Source: Artocarpus heterophyllus (Eukaryota; Streptophyta; Magnoliopsida; Rosales; Moraceae). From it: a stretch of 64,000 nt of DNA. The notes under the pieces are model-generated. The model had not been told where the DNA came from. It was given only the letters and a program-made list of their open reading frames with translations, and made no database searches. The translations under genes and the position numbers were made by a program. Location of the stretch: NCBI GenBank assembly GCA_025403435.1, contig CM046351.1:25075730-25139729 (forward strand). The letters run 5' to 3'. Shown here one piece after another: positions 1-12,138 of the stretch. Position 1 is the stretch's first letter. Each line of letters opens with the position of its first letter.

Positions 1-1330
1 GAGCCTCATTTGGAGCCAAAAGAAAATGATTCCAATGAAGTCAAGGCTACAAGGAAGAAACATGAAGATGATGAAGTGATGTGCCAGGGTCACATTCTCA
101 ACACGCTCTCGATAGGGTTTGTAATCTCTAGAACTCAATATAATCTCTGATGGAAATTTGGAATACATTTGAGTACAAGTATAAGATCGAAAAAGAAGAT
201 ACATACAAAATTCTAATTCTGAAATATTTAGAATTTGCCATGGTAGATCCGAAGTACATTCTTGATCAAACTCGTGAGTTACAAAGTTTTAGTTACTAAG
301 CTTTGTGGATTAAATGTAGAATTTCTAAATCATTCAAAGTAGGGCTATCATTGCTAAATTACCCAAGAGTTGGAACAATTATAGAAAGAAACTCATTCAT
401 AAGAAGGATGACATAACTTTAGCAGAGTTGCAGAAACATTTGAGGATTGAAGAAGAGACTAAGTCTCATTATCCTAAAGGTAAAATTCTGGATTCTTCTA
501 ATGTTAATGTCGCTAAAGCAAGTAAATTGCAAAAGTTCTTTAAAGTTAATAATGACAAGAAGTTCAAGAAGTTTGGAAATAGCTAGAAAAAGTTTTCTGA
601 AAGTTTCTTTTGCAAGAAAAAAAAAGTTATCACCAAAGTGACTGCAATTACAAGAAGAAGAAATAAGAAATTAACTCTAATGGAGGCAATTTCATTAAAG
701 AGATATCTGAAGATATTTATACAATGGTCTTAAAGATGCCAATTGGCATGATTATGAAACTCAACATAGCTGCAACTACAAAGTCCTATAATTGATGGTT
801 CAATTCTAGTAATACCATTCATGTTTGCAATGACAAGAACTTGTTCTTGTCATATGCATTGGAAAAGGGAGGACAAACAATTCTTATGGGGAATCATGAT
901 GCAATGGTTGTTGCCGAGAAAGGAATCGTGGAGATTAAATTTACTTCTAGGAAGAAATTGACATTGAACATTGTATTTCATGTACTCAAGACTAAAAAAA
1001 AAAAAAAATCTTGTATCTACAAGTCTTACGTGTAAGAATAGTCTCAAAGTTATACTTGAGGGTAATAATTGTATCAATTCAAAGAATAAGACCTTTGTAG
1101 GAAAGGGATATACTTGTAATAGCATGTTCAAACTTAGTATTGATAATAATAAAGTTATGAGCTTTGTTTATATTATTGACTCCTTTGATGTTTGGCAAGC
1201 ATGTTTCGCATGTTTTTAACTGTAGATCATTAAAGTATATGTCTAAACATGGTTTGATAAATTTGCAAAAATAAGGTCATGATATATGGGAAATTTGCAT
1301 ACAACCAAAGATGACAAAGAAATCATGCCT
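1..1330 (+). pseudogene. Decayed Copia gag / protease / pre-integrase fragment
   Basis: Broken frames read as Copia-type polyprotein. About 150-640 looks like the gag helical region, ending in a lysine-rich stretch with a damaged zinc knuckle (FCKKKK). About 800-1000 resembles the protease region just after the active site: ILMGNHDAMVV, then LTLNIVFHVLK. About 1040-1325 resembles the GAG_pre-integrase segment (FVGKGYTCNSMFKLSIDNNK, then SLKYMSKHGLI). Many stops and shifts show that it is dead. The left part lies outside the window, and no LTR, integrase core or reverse transcriptase is seen on the right. It differs in sequence from Copia A, so it is a separate, older insertion or a truncated copy. 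Confidence 0.75.
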
Positions 1331-2172
1331 AATGTAGTACTCAATTATTGAATTGTTCCGAACCGTTGTGTTTGATTGGTTGTATGTTTTTATGCAAAAT
1401 TAAATACATGTTATTAATAGACATTTTTATAATAACAGTTGTATTATTTCACGAAAGGATACATTTACGTGAAAGGTTGCATGAGTTGAATGGTTGCACT
1501 AGTTTATGAAAAGACACTATTGTGTTTCATTAAATCTCTAGAATTTGCGAACTTTATAACTTCTTCTTAAACACCATAATATTGGCAGTTATAGTGTTTG
1601 AGTTATAGTGTTTGAGTTTGTTGCATCATGTGGGTAATTTTGCGCAATAACCCATTAGCAAACTTCAAGGTCTTTAAAAGCCCAAACAAGCTTTCTTCGT
1701 ATGCATGGATACAAGAAGAGCCAACTGCTTTCTTTGAAAAATTTGAAATAACAATATCAAGAATAGCTTAAAACCTTTAAAAAAATATTCTCGTACGCAT
1801 CAAACCTAACATTATCTTCTAGACTTTCTCACTTTTATTTTTTAGATATTCACCCAAATTCTCCAACGTAAAGTCCTTCCATTTCTTTGTCCTACCAAAA
1901 CAACCTTTAAAGAACTAGCTATTTTCGCTTTTATGAAACAATCATGAGAACTAAAATCTGAAACTGTTACAGAAGGGGCACAAATCCAGGAGAGTTAAGT
2001 AAGGAGGAGCATATTTATCTGTTTCTCTTCAAAGGCTTGGGAACCAGTCCACATTTTAAAACCATATTGGGTCACCGAACCCAAAGCTATTGAGCCCATA
2101 TTTGTTTCTTTGTGGGCCACTTGCAGGATTGTCCCATTATGAGACTGAATCTAAATATGTATATGATTGTTA
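1331..2172. other. Non-genic AT-rich DNA
   Basis: No credible coding region or RNA gene. A short direct duplication (TTATAGTGTTTGAG twice) lies near 1590-1620. Part of this stretch could be remains of the 3' portion of the preceding Copia fragment, but no LTR boundary can be set. Confidence 0.5.
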
Positions 2173-2528
2173 TTTGGCACCTCAATTTTGAAGTCATTTT
2201 TAATTTACTATTTAAACTTTAAAAATTGTTAGTTTATCCTTGAATTTTGACTTTATTCTTACTTAACTCTTTTTGTTAGAAATTATGTTAGAATTATATT
2301 AAACTAAAAGAATTTAAGAGTGGTGACTTGGTCTTTTTTATTTATTTTTAATAGAATTTCTAACAAAACGATCATGTGATCACGTTAGCTTCTTTTTTTA
2401 CTTGATTTAATAAATTTCTAACAAAAAGAGTTAAGGGGGACTAAAAATCAAAATTTAGAAAGTAAAAGAGGAGTTTTTAAAGTTCAAAACAAACTGGGAA
2501 TACCTTTAAAGTTCAGGGGTGCCAATGA
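2173..2528. mobile_element. Foldback MITE-like element, about 356 bp
   Basis: The ends are inverted relatives: TTTGGCACCTCAATTTTGAAG on the left matches the complement of the right end (CTTTAAAGTTCAGGGGTGCCAAT) with a few changes. Inside, a perfect 23-bp inverted repeat pairs 2262-2284 with 2413-2435. No coding capacity. This is the form of a non-autonomous hairpin element. No clear target duplication was identified, so the superfamily is not assigned. Confidence 0.6.
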
Positions 2529-2599
2529 AATTAATCCTCTTATTTATTTACAAGAAAGTCTGTAAGACATCTACCAAAAAAAAACACCTTCATATTCAA

Positions 2600-3160
2600 C
2601 ACTACCAACAATTTTACAATTTCATTATTCAAATGTGATGATGCCATTGTGAACATGAACATGGATGAATTAAAAAACTATATTAAATGTTTTTGAAAGT
2701 TTGCAATCTATCACAAAGTTTCATTACAAAAAGGAAGAACGCAAACTATTATAAAGATTTAAAGATAAAAGTAACGTGCAAAATAACAATTTTACATTTT
2801 TATTGTAGCAAATACAATGATATTATGAATGTGAATGAATTAAAAAATTAAAAAATTAAAAAGTTAAAAAGTTTTTTGAAAGCTTACTATTTGGCACAAA
2901 GTTTCATTATGAAAATGAGAACGTAAATTATAATAAAGATTTAAAGATAAAATAACGTGTAGAATAACAGTTCTACGATTTCATTATGGTAAAGACCATC
3001 ATTATAACAGTGAATGAATTGAAAAACTAAAATAAATATTTTTAAAATTTTACAATGTGACACAAGATTTCATCAACAAAATGAGTGGCAAAATTACAAT
3101 AAAGGTTTAAACATAAAAAGTAACATGCAGAACAGTAATTTCACAATTTTATCATGGTAA
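2600..3160. repeat. Tandem repeat, about 170-180 bp unit, four copies with one interrupted
   Basis: A diverged unit recurs. Anchors of the form GAATGAATTAAAAAAC occur near 2663, 2833 and 3012, spaced 170 and 179 bp. Each is followed by a CACAAAGTTTCATTA-like block and an AAAGATTTAAAGATAAAA-like block. A fourth copy starts before 3160, is broken by Copia A, and resumes at 13359. Removing the element and one target duplication puts the fourth anchor (13384) 169 bp after the third. Confidence 0.75.
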
Positions 3161-3628
3161 TGTTGGAATTAATCCAATATATAGGCTAATATTTTAAATA
3201 AACGTATATTAAAGGCTATCAGATAAGGTTGCCTAATTAAAAGTGATCAATTTAGGTTTTGGGCTTTTAATGCATCAGTAAGTATGTGCCTCTTATATAT
3301 AAAGACCAAAATATAATTATTAATTTTATAATGGTTTGAATTGATAATTAAGGATAACTATTAGGGTTTAACAGTTATATAAAGGGGTTGTGGTCCTCAA
3401 GTCAATACATACGTTATTTTTTTGTTCTCCTTCTACAGAGAAATTACAAAGGCATACTCTGAATGAGGACTTTCGTACCAGATATGAAAGATACGCAACC
3501 TACAGACTCAAGAATCACATTCAATATATGAATTCAGGTTAGCTTTCGCATCTTATCAATATTCTTGATGATTTGACATAAATTATTCTGGTTGATGATG
3601 GTTTTCATCACAATATTTTGTTCTAACA
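3161..3628 (+). repeat. Copia A 5' LTR
   Basis: Starts TGTTGGAATTAATCC and ends TTCTAACA. It matches 12894-13358 along its length with scattered substitutions, several per 100 bp, so the insertion is not recent. A TATATAAAGGGG-like box in the middle is a plausible Pol II promoter. The primer binding site follows directly. Confidence 0.92.
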
Positions 3629-3630
3629 AA

Positions 3631-3644
3631 TGGTATCTAGAGCC
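3631..3644 (+). other. Copia A primer binding site (initiator Met-tRNA)
   Basis: TGGTATCTAGAGCC begins two bases after the LTR. The usual plant primer site complementary to the initiator Met-tRNA 3' end is TGGTATCAGAGC, so this copy has a small change in the middle. Confidence 0.8.
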
Positions 3645-5340
3645 TATTCATGTTAAATCATTAGAAATCAACAATTTTCTAAATGTGATGCTTGCAGAAA
3701 AATTCTCAAATTTAACAATTTAAGGTTCTTTAAAATTGTTGAATTTGAGAACAATTGTTTGAAAAATTTTTGGTTTAATATTTCATGAATATATTATTAG
3801 GTTTATATATATTTCATGAAATATATATATTATTCTATTTATATATATATATATATATTTATACATATTTTCACAAATTCGTAAGGAGAAACAAATGTAA
3901 GGTCTTTTATGAATCCGTTATGTATGTATCATTAAGAATGAAAGCGCTAGGAGTTTCTGTACACGGCACAGTTGCCGAGAGAGAAAAAAATCGTTATATA
4001 TATATATATATTAGTAGATAGAGTTTTGAAGAAACTATCTTTTCTTTTGACTGATTTTATGGATTCGGCATGTGCCCCAAGAAAAGAAACAAAAAGAAAG
4101 ATTTCACACATGCGGAATCCATGAAATCAGTCAAAAGAAAAGGGATGATTTTGACGAAAGGGTAAAAAAAAATTTAAAATTAGATAAAAGTTTTTTTTTT
4201 TTAAATAAAAAAAATATGTTTTTTTATATAGGTAAGTTGTCTTAGTTTTTTTCAAGAAAATAAAAAAATGACTGTAGCAGAATAAGAAACCTCAACATGA
4301 TAAAAAAAAAAAACTGAAACCGTTTTGATGTCCAAAAAATTTTTTTTTTGTGTCAAAAACTATTTAAAAAAAGTGGTCTATTTACCCAAAAAAATTTTAG
4401 CCAGAGGCCATTCCTTAAAATCCCCTAAAGAAAAGATAGTTTCTTCAAAACTCTATCTACTAATATATATATATATATATATTCTGACGAATTCATAGAT
4501 TTAGCTTTTCAAAGATTTTTTTTTTCTTTACGGTGTCATGCGGCAACAATGTTGCAAGAAAAAAGAAAAAAAAAAGGGGGAACCTGGAAAAGCAGCAATG
4601 GCCGCCTGAAGAAAACTAGCCTCTCCCAAATGTCAAAGACTTCCAAAGTTCATTCAAAGTTCTAGGCTTGGGCCCATAACCAAAGCCTTGGAAATACACA
4701 GGCCCAATTGGGCCCCGTGATTAGAGACGAGCCAGGGTTAAATCCTTGGGTGACTAGCCTTAAAAAAAATAGAAGGGAGTGGTTTTAGGATATGGGCTGG
4801 CCGCCCAACCCAATCCACTTGACCTAGTCAGTAGCTGACTTTGACGATTGATGTTTGACCAAAATTTTTTTTATTTTAATTTTGGTCACTTTTGTGTAAT
4901 TTTAATTTCAAATATTAGTATTTTATATATGTATTGAGATGAATTAATTGAAGCAACATGTCACCAAAGTGGCATCTCTTGTAGAAATTAATTTGTTTTA
5001 AAATATAAACAGTTGTGTCTATGCAACTTATGTGAATATTGACCGCTCCAAAGGAATGCAATATTTGACAGAATTACATGTACATCTATGATGATAAACA
5101 CGTGATGATTACCCGGTTTTATATGTGAACAGTAAATCGGCCAAAGGAAGATTTATTGTTTGACATGTTCTTATTGTCAGTGTCTGATTACTACACCAAG
5201 ATCTCACTTACAAATTAATATTTATGTCTAAAGATTAAATATTAATGGAGTGCCAGATATCTTGAGATGAGACTACTTTTATTTAGATTTATTATTGTTA
5301 TTTTAGATCCTTATGTGAGCTTGTTTTTGGGTTTTTTTTT
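3645..5340 (+). other. Copia A untranslated leader
   Basis: About 1.7 kb of non-coding leader between the primer binding site and gag, enlarged by the MITE at 4011-4462 and by (TA)n tracts at about 3839-3862, 3995-4010 and 4461-4482. It ends in a pyrimidine tract and TTTCAG just before the gag-like frame (5342-5356), which looks like a 3' splice site. Splicing is inference only. Confidence 0.6.
4011..4462. mobile_element. MITE with 37-bp terminal inverted repeats inside Copia A
   Basis: The arm from 4011, starting TTAGTAGATAGAGTTTTGAA, is the perfect complement of the arm ending at about 4462, over some 37 bases. Both arms run outward into (TA)n, so the element probably landed in a TA microsatellite and its target duplication cannot be resolved. 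A second, internal hairpin pairs about 4043-4078 with about 4107-4142 over roughly 36 bp with two mismatches. No coding capacity. Superfamily not assigned; Mutator-like is one possibility given the long terminal repeats. Confidence 0.75.
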
Positions 5341-6230
5341 TTGTTCTCTATTTCAGCTACTAGTTCTGCCTCTAGCATTACTACCTACATCAATTCAATT
5401 CCTATGCTGAATGGTAGCAACTTCAAATCATGGCAAGATAACCTCCTTATAGTTCTCAGAGTCATGGATCTCGACCTTGCATTAAAGGTTCCTTCTCGTA
5501 CACCTCTTACAGATAAGAGGTCCTTTAATGAAAAAAGGGACATGAAAAGGTGGGAGAAGTCAAATTGCATGTGTATGATGATCATGAAGAAAGCCATTCC
5601 AGAAGCATTCAAGGGCACTATATCAGAAACGATAAAGATAGCCAAAGAATTCCTCGAGGACATTAAGAAAAGATTTGCCAAAAATGAAAAGGCTGAAACA
5701 AGTACACTTTTTGCAAGCCTTATCTCAATGAGATATAGAAGAACAGGAACATTAGGGAGTACATCATAGAGATGTCTCATCTTGCTTCAAAATTGAGAGC
5801 ACTTAAGCTTGACCTTTCTGAGGACTTACTAGTGTATTTGATTCTTATATCTCTTCCCACACAATTTAGTCAGTTTAAAGTGAGCTATAACTGCTAAAAG
5901 GAGACTTGGTCTCTTAATGAGCTCATCTCACATTGTGTGTAAGAAGAAGAAAGGCTAAAGCAAGAAAAGACAGAAAGTGCTCACTTGGTTAATACTTCCA
6001 AGGACAAAGGGTAGAAAAGAAAGAAGGATAATGAAGCTACAATTACAGCACCTCAAAAGAAACAACAAAAGAAACCAGTTGATCCAGAAGGTACAAGTTG
6101 TTTCTTTTGTGGAGCTGCAGGACATAAAAAGAAGCATTGTACCAATTATCACACTTGGCATGCTAGGAAAGGTATGCTTCTTATTTTGGTTTGTTTTGAG
6201 CTTAATTTAACTTCAGCACCTAAACACACT
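5341..6230 (+). pseudogene. Copia A gag (broken)
   Basis: Gag of plant Copia elements, the RNA-packaging capsid protein. The first frame (to 5769) carries the N-terminal core with IPMLNGSNFKSW and FAKNEKAETSTLFA. A shift then moves the reading to SHLASKLRALKLDLSEDLL (about 5770-5870), where stops appear. The zinc knuckle is intact at 6099-6140: CFFC GAAG HKKKHC, a CX2CX4HX4C pattern. No ATG lies at the start of the open frame. The first in-frame ATG is at 5404, so the original start may be lost or may depend on splicing at the TTTCAG before it. Confidence 0.85.
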
Positions 6231-6235
6231 TAGTA

Positions 6236-6684
6236 AATAGATTCTGGTGCAACCAATCACATCAGTGGGTCTAGGCAGGGTTATCTGAGATGCCGAGAGC
6301 CAAATGATGGTAAAAGATACATCTACGTGGGCGATGGCAAAAAGGTTGAAGTTAAAGCAATAAGGAAATTTAGATTATTGTTAAAGACTGGATTTTATTT
6401 GGATCTTGATGAAACATTTATTGTACTGTCTCTTAGACAGAATTTGATTTCTATTTCTGTTTTGAAGAAATATGGTTATTCTTGTTCTTTTGGAAATGGA
6501 AAATTTAGTTTGCTTCATAATTCAAAATTGGTTGGTTCCGGTTCTTTATCAGGCTACGATAATCTTTATTTGATTGATACAATTGCCTCATTTAATGAAT
6601 CCCTACAATTAAGTACTCGAGGTATAAAGAGAAAATTAACCAATAAGAATTCAGCTGCGTTATGGCACAAGAGATTCAAGTAAT
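6236..6684 (+). pseudogene. Copia A protease and pre-integrase region
   Basis: Aspartic protease active site IDSGATNHIS is seen at about 6238-6268, right after an in-frame TAG. The ORF from 6327 continues with the protease C-terminal part (VGDGKKVEVKAIRKFRL, LRQNLISISVLKKYGYSC) and runs to ALWHKRF, the start of the GAG_pre-integrase zinc-binding segment, where stops begin. The protease catalytic triad is kept, but the protein could not be made from this frame. Confidence 0.85.
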
Positions 6685-7420
6685 ATCTCTAAAAGGAGAA
6701 TAGAGAGACTTGTGTCAGATAAAATTCTCAACTACTTTATAGATTTTGATATTTGTGTTAACTGTATTAAAGGGAAACAAACCAATAAAAGGAGATTTAA
6801 AGTCAATAGGACTTTGGACGTCTTAGAATTTATACATACAGATATTTGTGGGCGATTCCCTATGGTTTTTTGAAATGGTCAACAATATTTTATAACATTC
6901 ATAGACGATTTCTCTAGATATGGCTACATATATCTCATTCATGAAAAGTCACAGTCGTTGGATGTGTTCAAAAATTATAAGGCTGAAGTTGAAAACCAAC
7001 TCAACAGAATGATTAAAAGCCTCAGATTTGACCGTGGTGGTGAGTACTATGGTAGATATGACGGTTTAGGTGAACAACGTCTAGAACCATTTGCTAAGTT
7101 CCTAGACGAAAAAGGTATCGTCCTACAGTACACTATGTCGGGTTCGTTCACTATGAATGGTATTGCTGAAAGACAAAACATGACGCTTAAGGACGTGGTG
7201 AGAGTATGATTTCTCATTCTATCTTACCAAAATCACTCTAGGGAGAAGCGCTTAAGACTGCAGCATATATCCTTAACAGGGTTCCAACTAAAGCAACTGC
7301 CAAAACCTCTTATGAACTTTGGACAGGCAAAAAGCCTAGTTTAAAGCATTTACATGTTTGGGGATGTCCAGCTAAGGCAAGGCCTTGTAGGCCTAATGAA
7401 AAGAAACTAGACTCAAGGAT
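6685..7420 (+). pseudogene. Copia A integrase (broken)
   Basis: The integrase core is read across at least three frames. The first catalytic Asp lies in FIHTDICG (about 6830-6850). The second is in LRFDRGGEYYG (about 7020-7050), and the Glu in NGIAERQN (about 7155-7180). The segment ELWTGKKPSLKHLHVWGCP (about 7310-7370) is the typical Copia post-core block. Stops after the pre-integrase region and shifts near 7209 and 7250 break it. Confidence 0.85.
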
Positions 7421-8027
7421 GATTAGTTGTTATTTTATTAGGTACTCTGAAAGATCCAGTGGGTATAAATTTTATGATCCTACGACTAAGTCAATTTTTG
7501 ATATGGGAAATGCCCAGTTCTTTGAAGATGTCGAGTTTGCGGGGGGAGATAAGGTTAGAGACTTTGTCTTTGAAGAGGAATATGTTGATATTCCCTTAGC
7601 TATTCCCACAGCTGTTATTGACATTGATCAGGTTCCTATTCCTGACATTGTTCAAGAAGCAGATCCAAATCAAGACAATGTCGGAGTACCTCTGATTCTA
7701 GAAACTGTTCCAAAAGAACAAACTTTAACACCTCAAGAACCTATGCGATTAAGAAGATCCACCAGAGAAAGAAGAAGTACGATGCTAGATGATTATATTG
7801 TATTTCTCCAAGAACATGAGCATGACATTGGTGTGGTGGAAGATGATCTAATCAACTTACGTCAAGCCATGGAAAGTTTTAGATCTCAAAAGTGGGTTGA
7901 TGCCATGAATAAGGGGATAAAGCATATAAAGGGCAATGACATTTGGGACCTTGTCCCATTGCCTAAAGGAGCAAAACCCATTGGTTATAGATATTTAAGA
8001 CCAAAAGGAATTCGAAAGGTGATGTAG
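7419..8027 (+). pseudogene. Copia A integrase C-terminus to reverse transcriptase start
   Basis: An open stretch of about 200 codons. It begins with the integrase tail (SSGYKFYDPTTKSIFD), passes through a low-complexity acidic spacer rich in P, D, V and E, and then has the RRSTRERRS basic patch usual just before Copia reverse transcriptase. From about 7860 it enters the RVT_2 domain (ESFRSQKWVDAMNKGIK, IWDLVPLPKGAKPIGYR). A frame change near 8010 separates it from the rest of the polymerase. Confidence 0.8.
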
Positions 8028-8860
8028 AGAGGTATAAGGCTCGTCTTGTCGCTAAAGGCTTTACATAGAAAGAAGGCATTGATTATGAAGAGACTTTCTT
8101 TTTGATTTTTTTGAAAGATTCTTTCAGGATTATAATGGCATTTGTGGCATATTTTGATCTTGAGCTTCATTAGATGGATGTTAAGACTACGTTTCTCAAT
8201 GGCGACATTGATGAAACAATCTATATGATGCAACCAAAAAACTTTGTGTTGGGAGATGGAAAGAAGATGGTTTGCAAATTAAAGAAATCCATCTATGGGC
8301 TTAAGCAAGCTTCTCGTCAGTGGTATTATAAATTTTATCAGGTTATCATCTCATTCGATTTTTAGGTGAATATGGTCGATGATTGTATATACCACAAGTT
8401 CAGTGGGAGTGAGTATATTTTCATGGTTTTATATGTCGATAACAATTTGCTTGCCAGCAACGATATAGGCTTATTGCACAAAACCAAGAGATTTTTATCA
8501 AAGAAATTCGCGATAAAGGATCTTGGTGATGCCTCTTTTGTGTTGGGTATACAAATACATTGGGATCGCTCTCGGGATATTCTTAGATTATCACTAAAGG
8601 GCTATATCGAAAAAGTTCTCAAGAGATATGGCATGCAGGATTGTAAATCAGGTGATACCCCTATAGCTAAGGGAGATAAGTTTAGTCTCAATCAGTGCCT
8701 TAAGAATGATTTTGAGGTTAAGGAAATGCAAAAGATTCCTTATGCATCAGCAGTAGGGAGTCTGATATATGCTCAGGTTTGTACGTGTTCGAATATTGCG
8801 TACGTTATAGGGATGTTGGGCAGATACTTAAGCAATCCTAGAAAGGATCACTAGATAGCA
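8028..8860 (+). pseudogene. Copia A reverse transcriptase (RVT_2), active site mutated
   Basis: Reads MDVKTTFLNGDIDETIYMMQP (8174 onward), [17 protein letters not shown], a TAG at about 8363, then VDDCIYHKFSG and the thumb/connection to SLIYAQVCTCSNIAY and GRYLSNP. The YVDD catalytic box reads YVDN at 8432-8443: the second Asp has become Asn, consistent with a G to A change. With the stop and the lost Asp the enzyme would be inactive. Confidence 0.88.
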
Positions 8861-9097
8861 GCCAAATGAGTCTTGAGGTATTTACAGAGAACAAAGGACT
8901 ACATGCTCTAGTGTCGGAGGTCGGAATAGCTTGAGATCATTGAGTATACTAACTCCGATTATGCTGGATGCCAAGATAGTATGAAATCTATGTCGGACTT
9001 TGTCTACCTTTTGACTGGAGGTGTTGTCTCCTGCAATAGTGCTAAACAGTCTCTTATAATATCTTCTACCATAGCGGCAGAGTTCATAGCTTGTTAT
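8861..9097 (+). pseudogene. Copia A RNase H, 5' part
   Basis: RNase H fragments: ITAAK-like linker, YTNSDYAGCQDSMKSMSDFV (the first catalytic Asp block), GGVVSCNSAKQSLIISSTIAAEF. The Glu block AEFIACY is cut exactly after 9097 by the solo LTR. Several stops are present. The frame resumes at 12144. Confidence 0.85.
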
Positions 9098-12000
9098 TGT
9101 CACAACCCGTCTTTTCGGGCTATGATAAAACTCTTTCTATCTTACTTTAGGGCAAAACTTTAAGAAATGTTTTTTTCTTTTTAATAAATACTTTACATAT
9201 ACTGGTCTAACAACTTCTGAAATACAAACATATACTTGTATTACATAACCACCTTTCCTTTGCAATATAGTTTATCAAACATTACTTTCAAAATATCTTA
9301 AAATACAATACAGCAGAAACATACTACGGCGAAAACCATACCCAGTCTGCACACATCATCCGTCTGCCAGCTCATCATTACGATTTATTCTGACCTTTGC
9401 ATCAGAATACCTACAGCATGAAATACTTAATGAGCTAACGCCTAGTAAGTGCCATAAATCCCACATGGACATTCAAATAAATGCATGAGTCAATTATGCT
9501 TTCTTATAAACTTTTCTTATCTTCATCATTTCTTATCTTTACTATGGCCTAAGTGTTCGTACCATTGCGCAATTTCATTTAGGTCTACGTAACACCGTGA
9601 CCATACTATATCCTTTAAACTCCCCTTGAGTCAGGAGTCGGTACGACACTTTTTTTAATTTCTAGTGACATATTTACCAATTCATTTATTATGGTTGACA
9701 TACCATGCATGATGTGATATTCACATGTTATCCATGACACATAAATTCGTTGCATAGCATAGTACACACAAGTACTTACTTTATATACACACAGGTATTT
9801 ATCATTGTACACACGGGTACTTAATATTTAATACACACAAGTAATCATCATTGTACACACAGGTACATAATATATTGTACATACTAATACATAACATGTT
9901 ATACACTCAGGTATTTTAATCGTATATTCATAGGTATCCATACTGTACCCCTAGGTATTTATCTCATAACAAACACACAAGTTTACATCGTAATATATAC
10001 TCAGGTGTACATATACATACATCCTATACCTACGTTTTCATACTGTAGGTGAGAAGGGTACTTACTTGATTTCGTGTGTCGTGTAAACCGACCTTGATTT
10101 TTCTTTGTCCTAGACTTCTAGGATCTTGTTGGCCAATTGCAAAAACTATTAGCGACTTTCATTACGTTTCGTTACAAAATGTTCGTTACGTAATTAGTTG
10201 AGTTGCATAACTGTATACAACCCTGAACCCACTAGTTTTCTTATTTCTATCTAACTCTTCCCTATCATCACTTACAAAGGGAGAAAATCTTTCTAATCAT
10301 CTTCTTATCCCATTGAAAACATTTCAAAGCAATTCGGGTTATTCCGCAAAAATGACAATTTTGCCCTCCGTGAGCCTACTGACCTACTCGAGCTTGATTT
10401 CATTATTTTAACAAAAATAGCCACATATTAACCTTAAAATAATGCCCTAGTAGCTCATATCCCTTTATTTCACACTTATGCCCCTTCTCTATAAAACTTT
10501 ACAATTTAGCCCTAAATTGAAAATTTTGACAATTTGCCCCTAGAGCTAAAATTGTCCTTTTTATTCCAAAATTTCCTATTTTTCTCAAGGATCATTTTTT
10601 CTCAAAGTACCATATTCAAAATCATTTGAGAAATGATGTTTTTGCCCTTTTTAAAAATTTTCACAATTTCGTAAATTCTTTGAAAAATCAAAATCTCACA
10701 AACAATTAAGTTTTTTGATGAACCGCCCAAAGTACTTAACAGTTTCGTCGAGATCTACAACTTTTATGTTTTAACTTTTTTCAAAATCTCACTGTACAGG
10801 GGTGTTTTCAGCCACTTTTTAATTCTCCGAGAAAGGACTTTTTCTTTCAATTTAGTCCTTAGGGTATTTTTGTGAAAATCTATTTTAAAACTATAAATCT
10901 ATCCCTGTAGAAACCGTTCCATTCTTTTTTTAAATCATTCTCATGCTCAAACATCATTTTTACTAATACTAACATCAAATTTACAAAAATAACACTTTTT
11001 GTAAAAATTGGTAATCTGCACTATAAACCGAAGTTTCACAACTTAAACATGCCATACATCACATACACATGAAATTTCATTAAATACATGCTGAAGGACC
11101 CACATGGGTTTTAAAGAATAAAAATCAAAACAAAATTTGAAAACTTTAAAACTCAAAACTTACCCAAATAACACTATTTTGATTTCTAACCTTCCAAGGC
11201 TCCTTGAACTCCTTCTTAGGCTTCATTTTCATGCAAAAACACCATGAATTAATTTCCCCCTTAACCCATGAAAAATCCCTTGAAAACTTGCTAAAAAGTT
11301 TGGGATTTTACCTTAAATCTTGTGAAAAATTCTTGAGCTTGCTTCAAAAACTTGTTTTGGGATTGTTTTTACAAAGTGTAAGGTTGAGAAATTTTTTTGA
11401 GAGCTTTGGCTATGGTTGCCGAATATGGGAGGAAAGGAAGAAATGAAAATTTTGTGATAACTTTGTAATAAATGCTTCCTTATCCACTTGATGACTCATG
11501 GTAACCCATGAGTATACCCTAGGTGTCATCATGCTATTGGGCCACATTTCTAAGCTTGGTGGCCTAATCAAATTCAGTTGGGTGTCCACTTTATGGGGCC
11601 CAAAAATTTATACAGTATAATTTTTCGTCACGCAGTATTTTTCTTATACTGTTGTGGTCAAATCAGTATATTTTCTATCCTTAGACTATATAAAAATATT
11701 TAGTTTACCTTTCGTTCACTTTTGGAGGCCAATCATGACATTTCTGGTATCTACGTTTTCACTTAGCAGTATTCTTATACTACTTCGGCCTCCTTTCTAC
11801 CTTGGGTTAGGGTTTGGACAACCTCTATGTCCTATTTACATTCTAATCTCTCGTTCATCTATATCATAATTTTATAATTAATCGTGATATAAAATTTATT
11901 TTATAGATATTATTTACAATTTTTTGAGTAATTAAACTCATAAAATCTGTATTTTACCATATCCAACATTACATCACAATTGTCATAAAATTTACAATCA

Positions 12001-12138
12001 ATACCGCTCATTCATACTTTATCATAATTTTTACAAAAATTACAATTTTTACAAAAATTTACATTTTTAAGAGTAAATTCATTAATTAAACCTAATTAAA
12101 TATTAGGTTTTATTAATGAAATTTTCTCGGTCATTACA
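9098..12138. mobile_element. 3.04 kb solo LTR, probably of a Gypsy chromovirus
   Basis: The element starts TGTCACAACCCG and ends GGTCATTACA, with a perfect 5-bp target duplication GTTAT at 9093-9097 and 12139-12143. There is no second LTR, primer binding site or recognisable gag or pol between the ends, which indicates a solo LTR left by recombination between two LTRs. The TGTCACAACCCG start and the great length fit Tekay/Del-type Gypsy elements; this is inference. ORFs inside it (for example 11204-11446) show no family resemblance. It is not alike in sequence to the LTRs of D or E. Confidence 0.85.
9764..10025. repeat. Minisatellite of about 23 bp inside the solo LTR
   Basis: About eleven degenerate copies of ACACACAGGTACTTA-like units, starting near 9764, 9786, 9809, 9833, 9855, 9879, 9903, 9926 and 9946 and continuing to about 10025. 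Spacing is 20-24 bp. The first copies are the most alike. Confidence 0.7.

Noticed and set aside
11204..11446. An 80-codon open frame inside the solo LTR
   Set aside because: No family resemblance, low-complexity codons, and its position inside an LTR with clear ends make it a chance frame.
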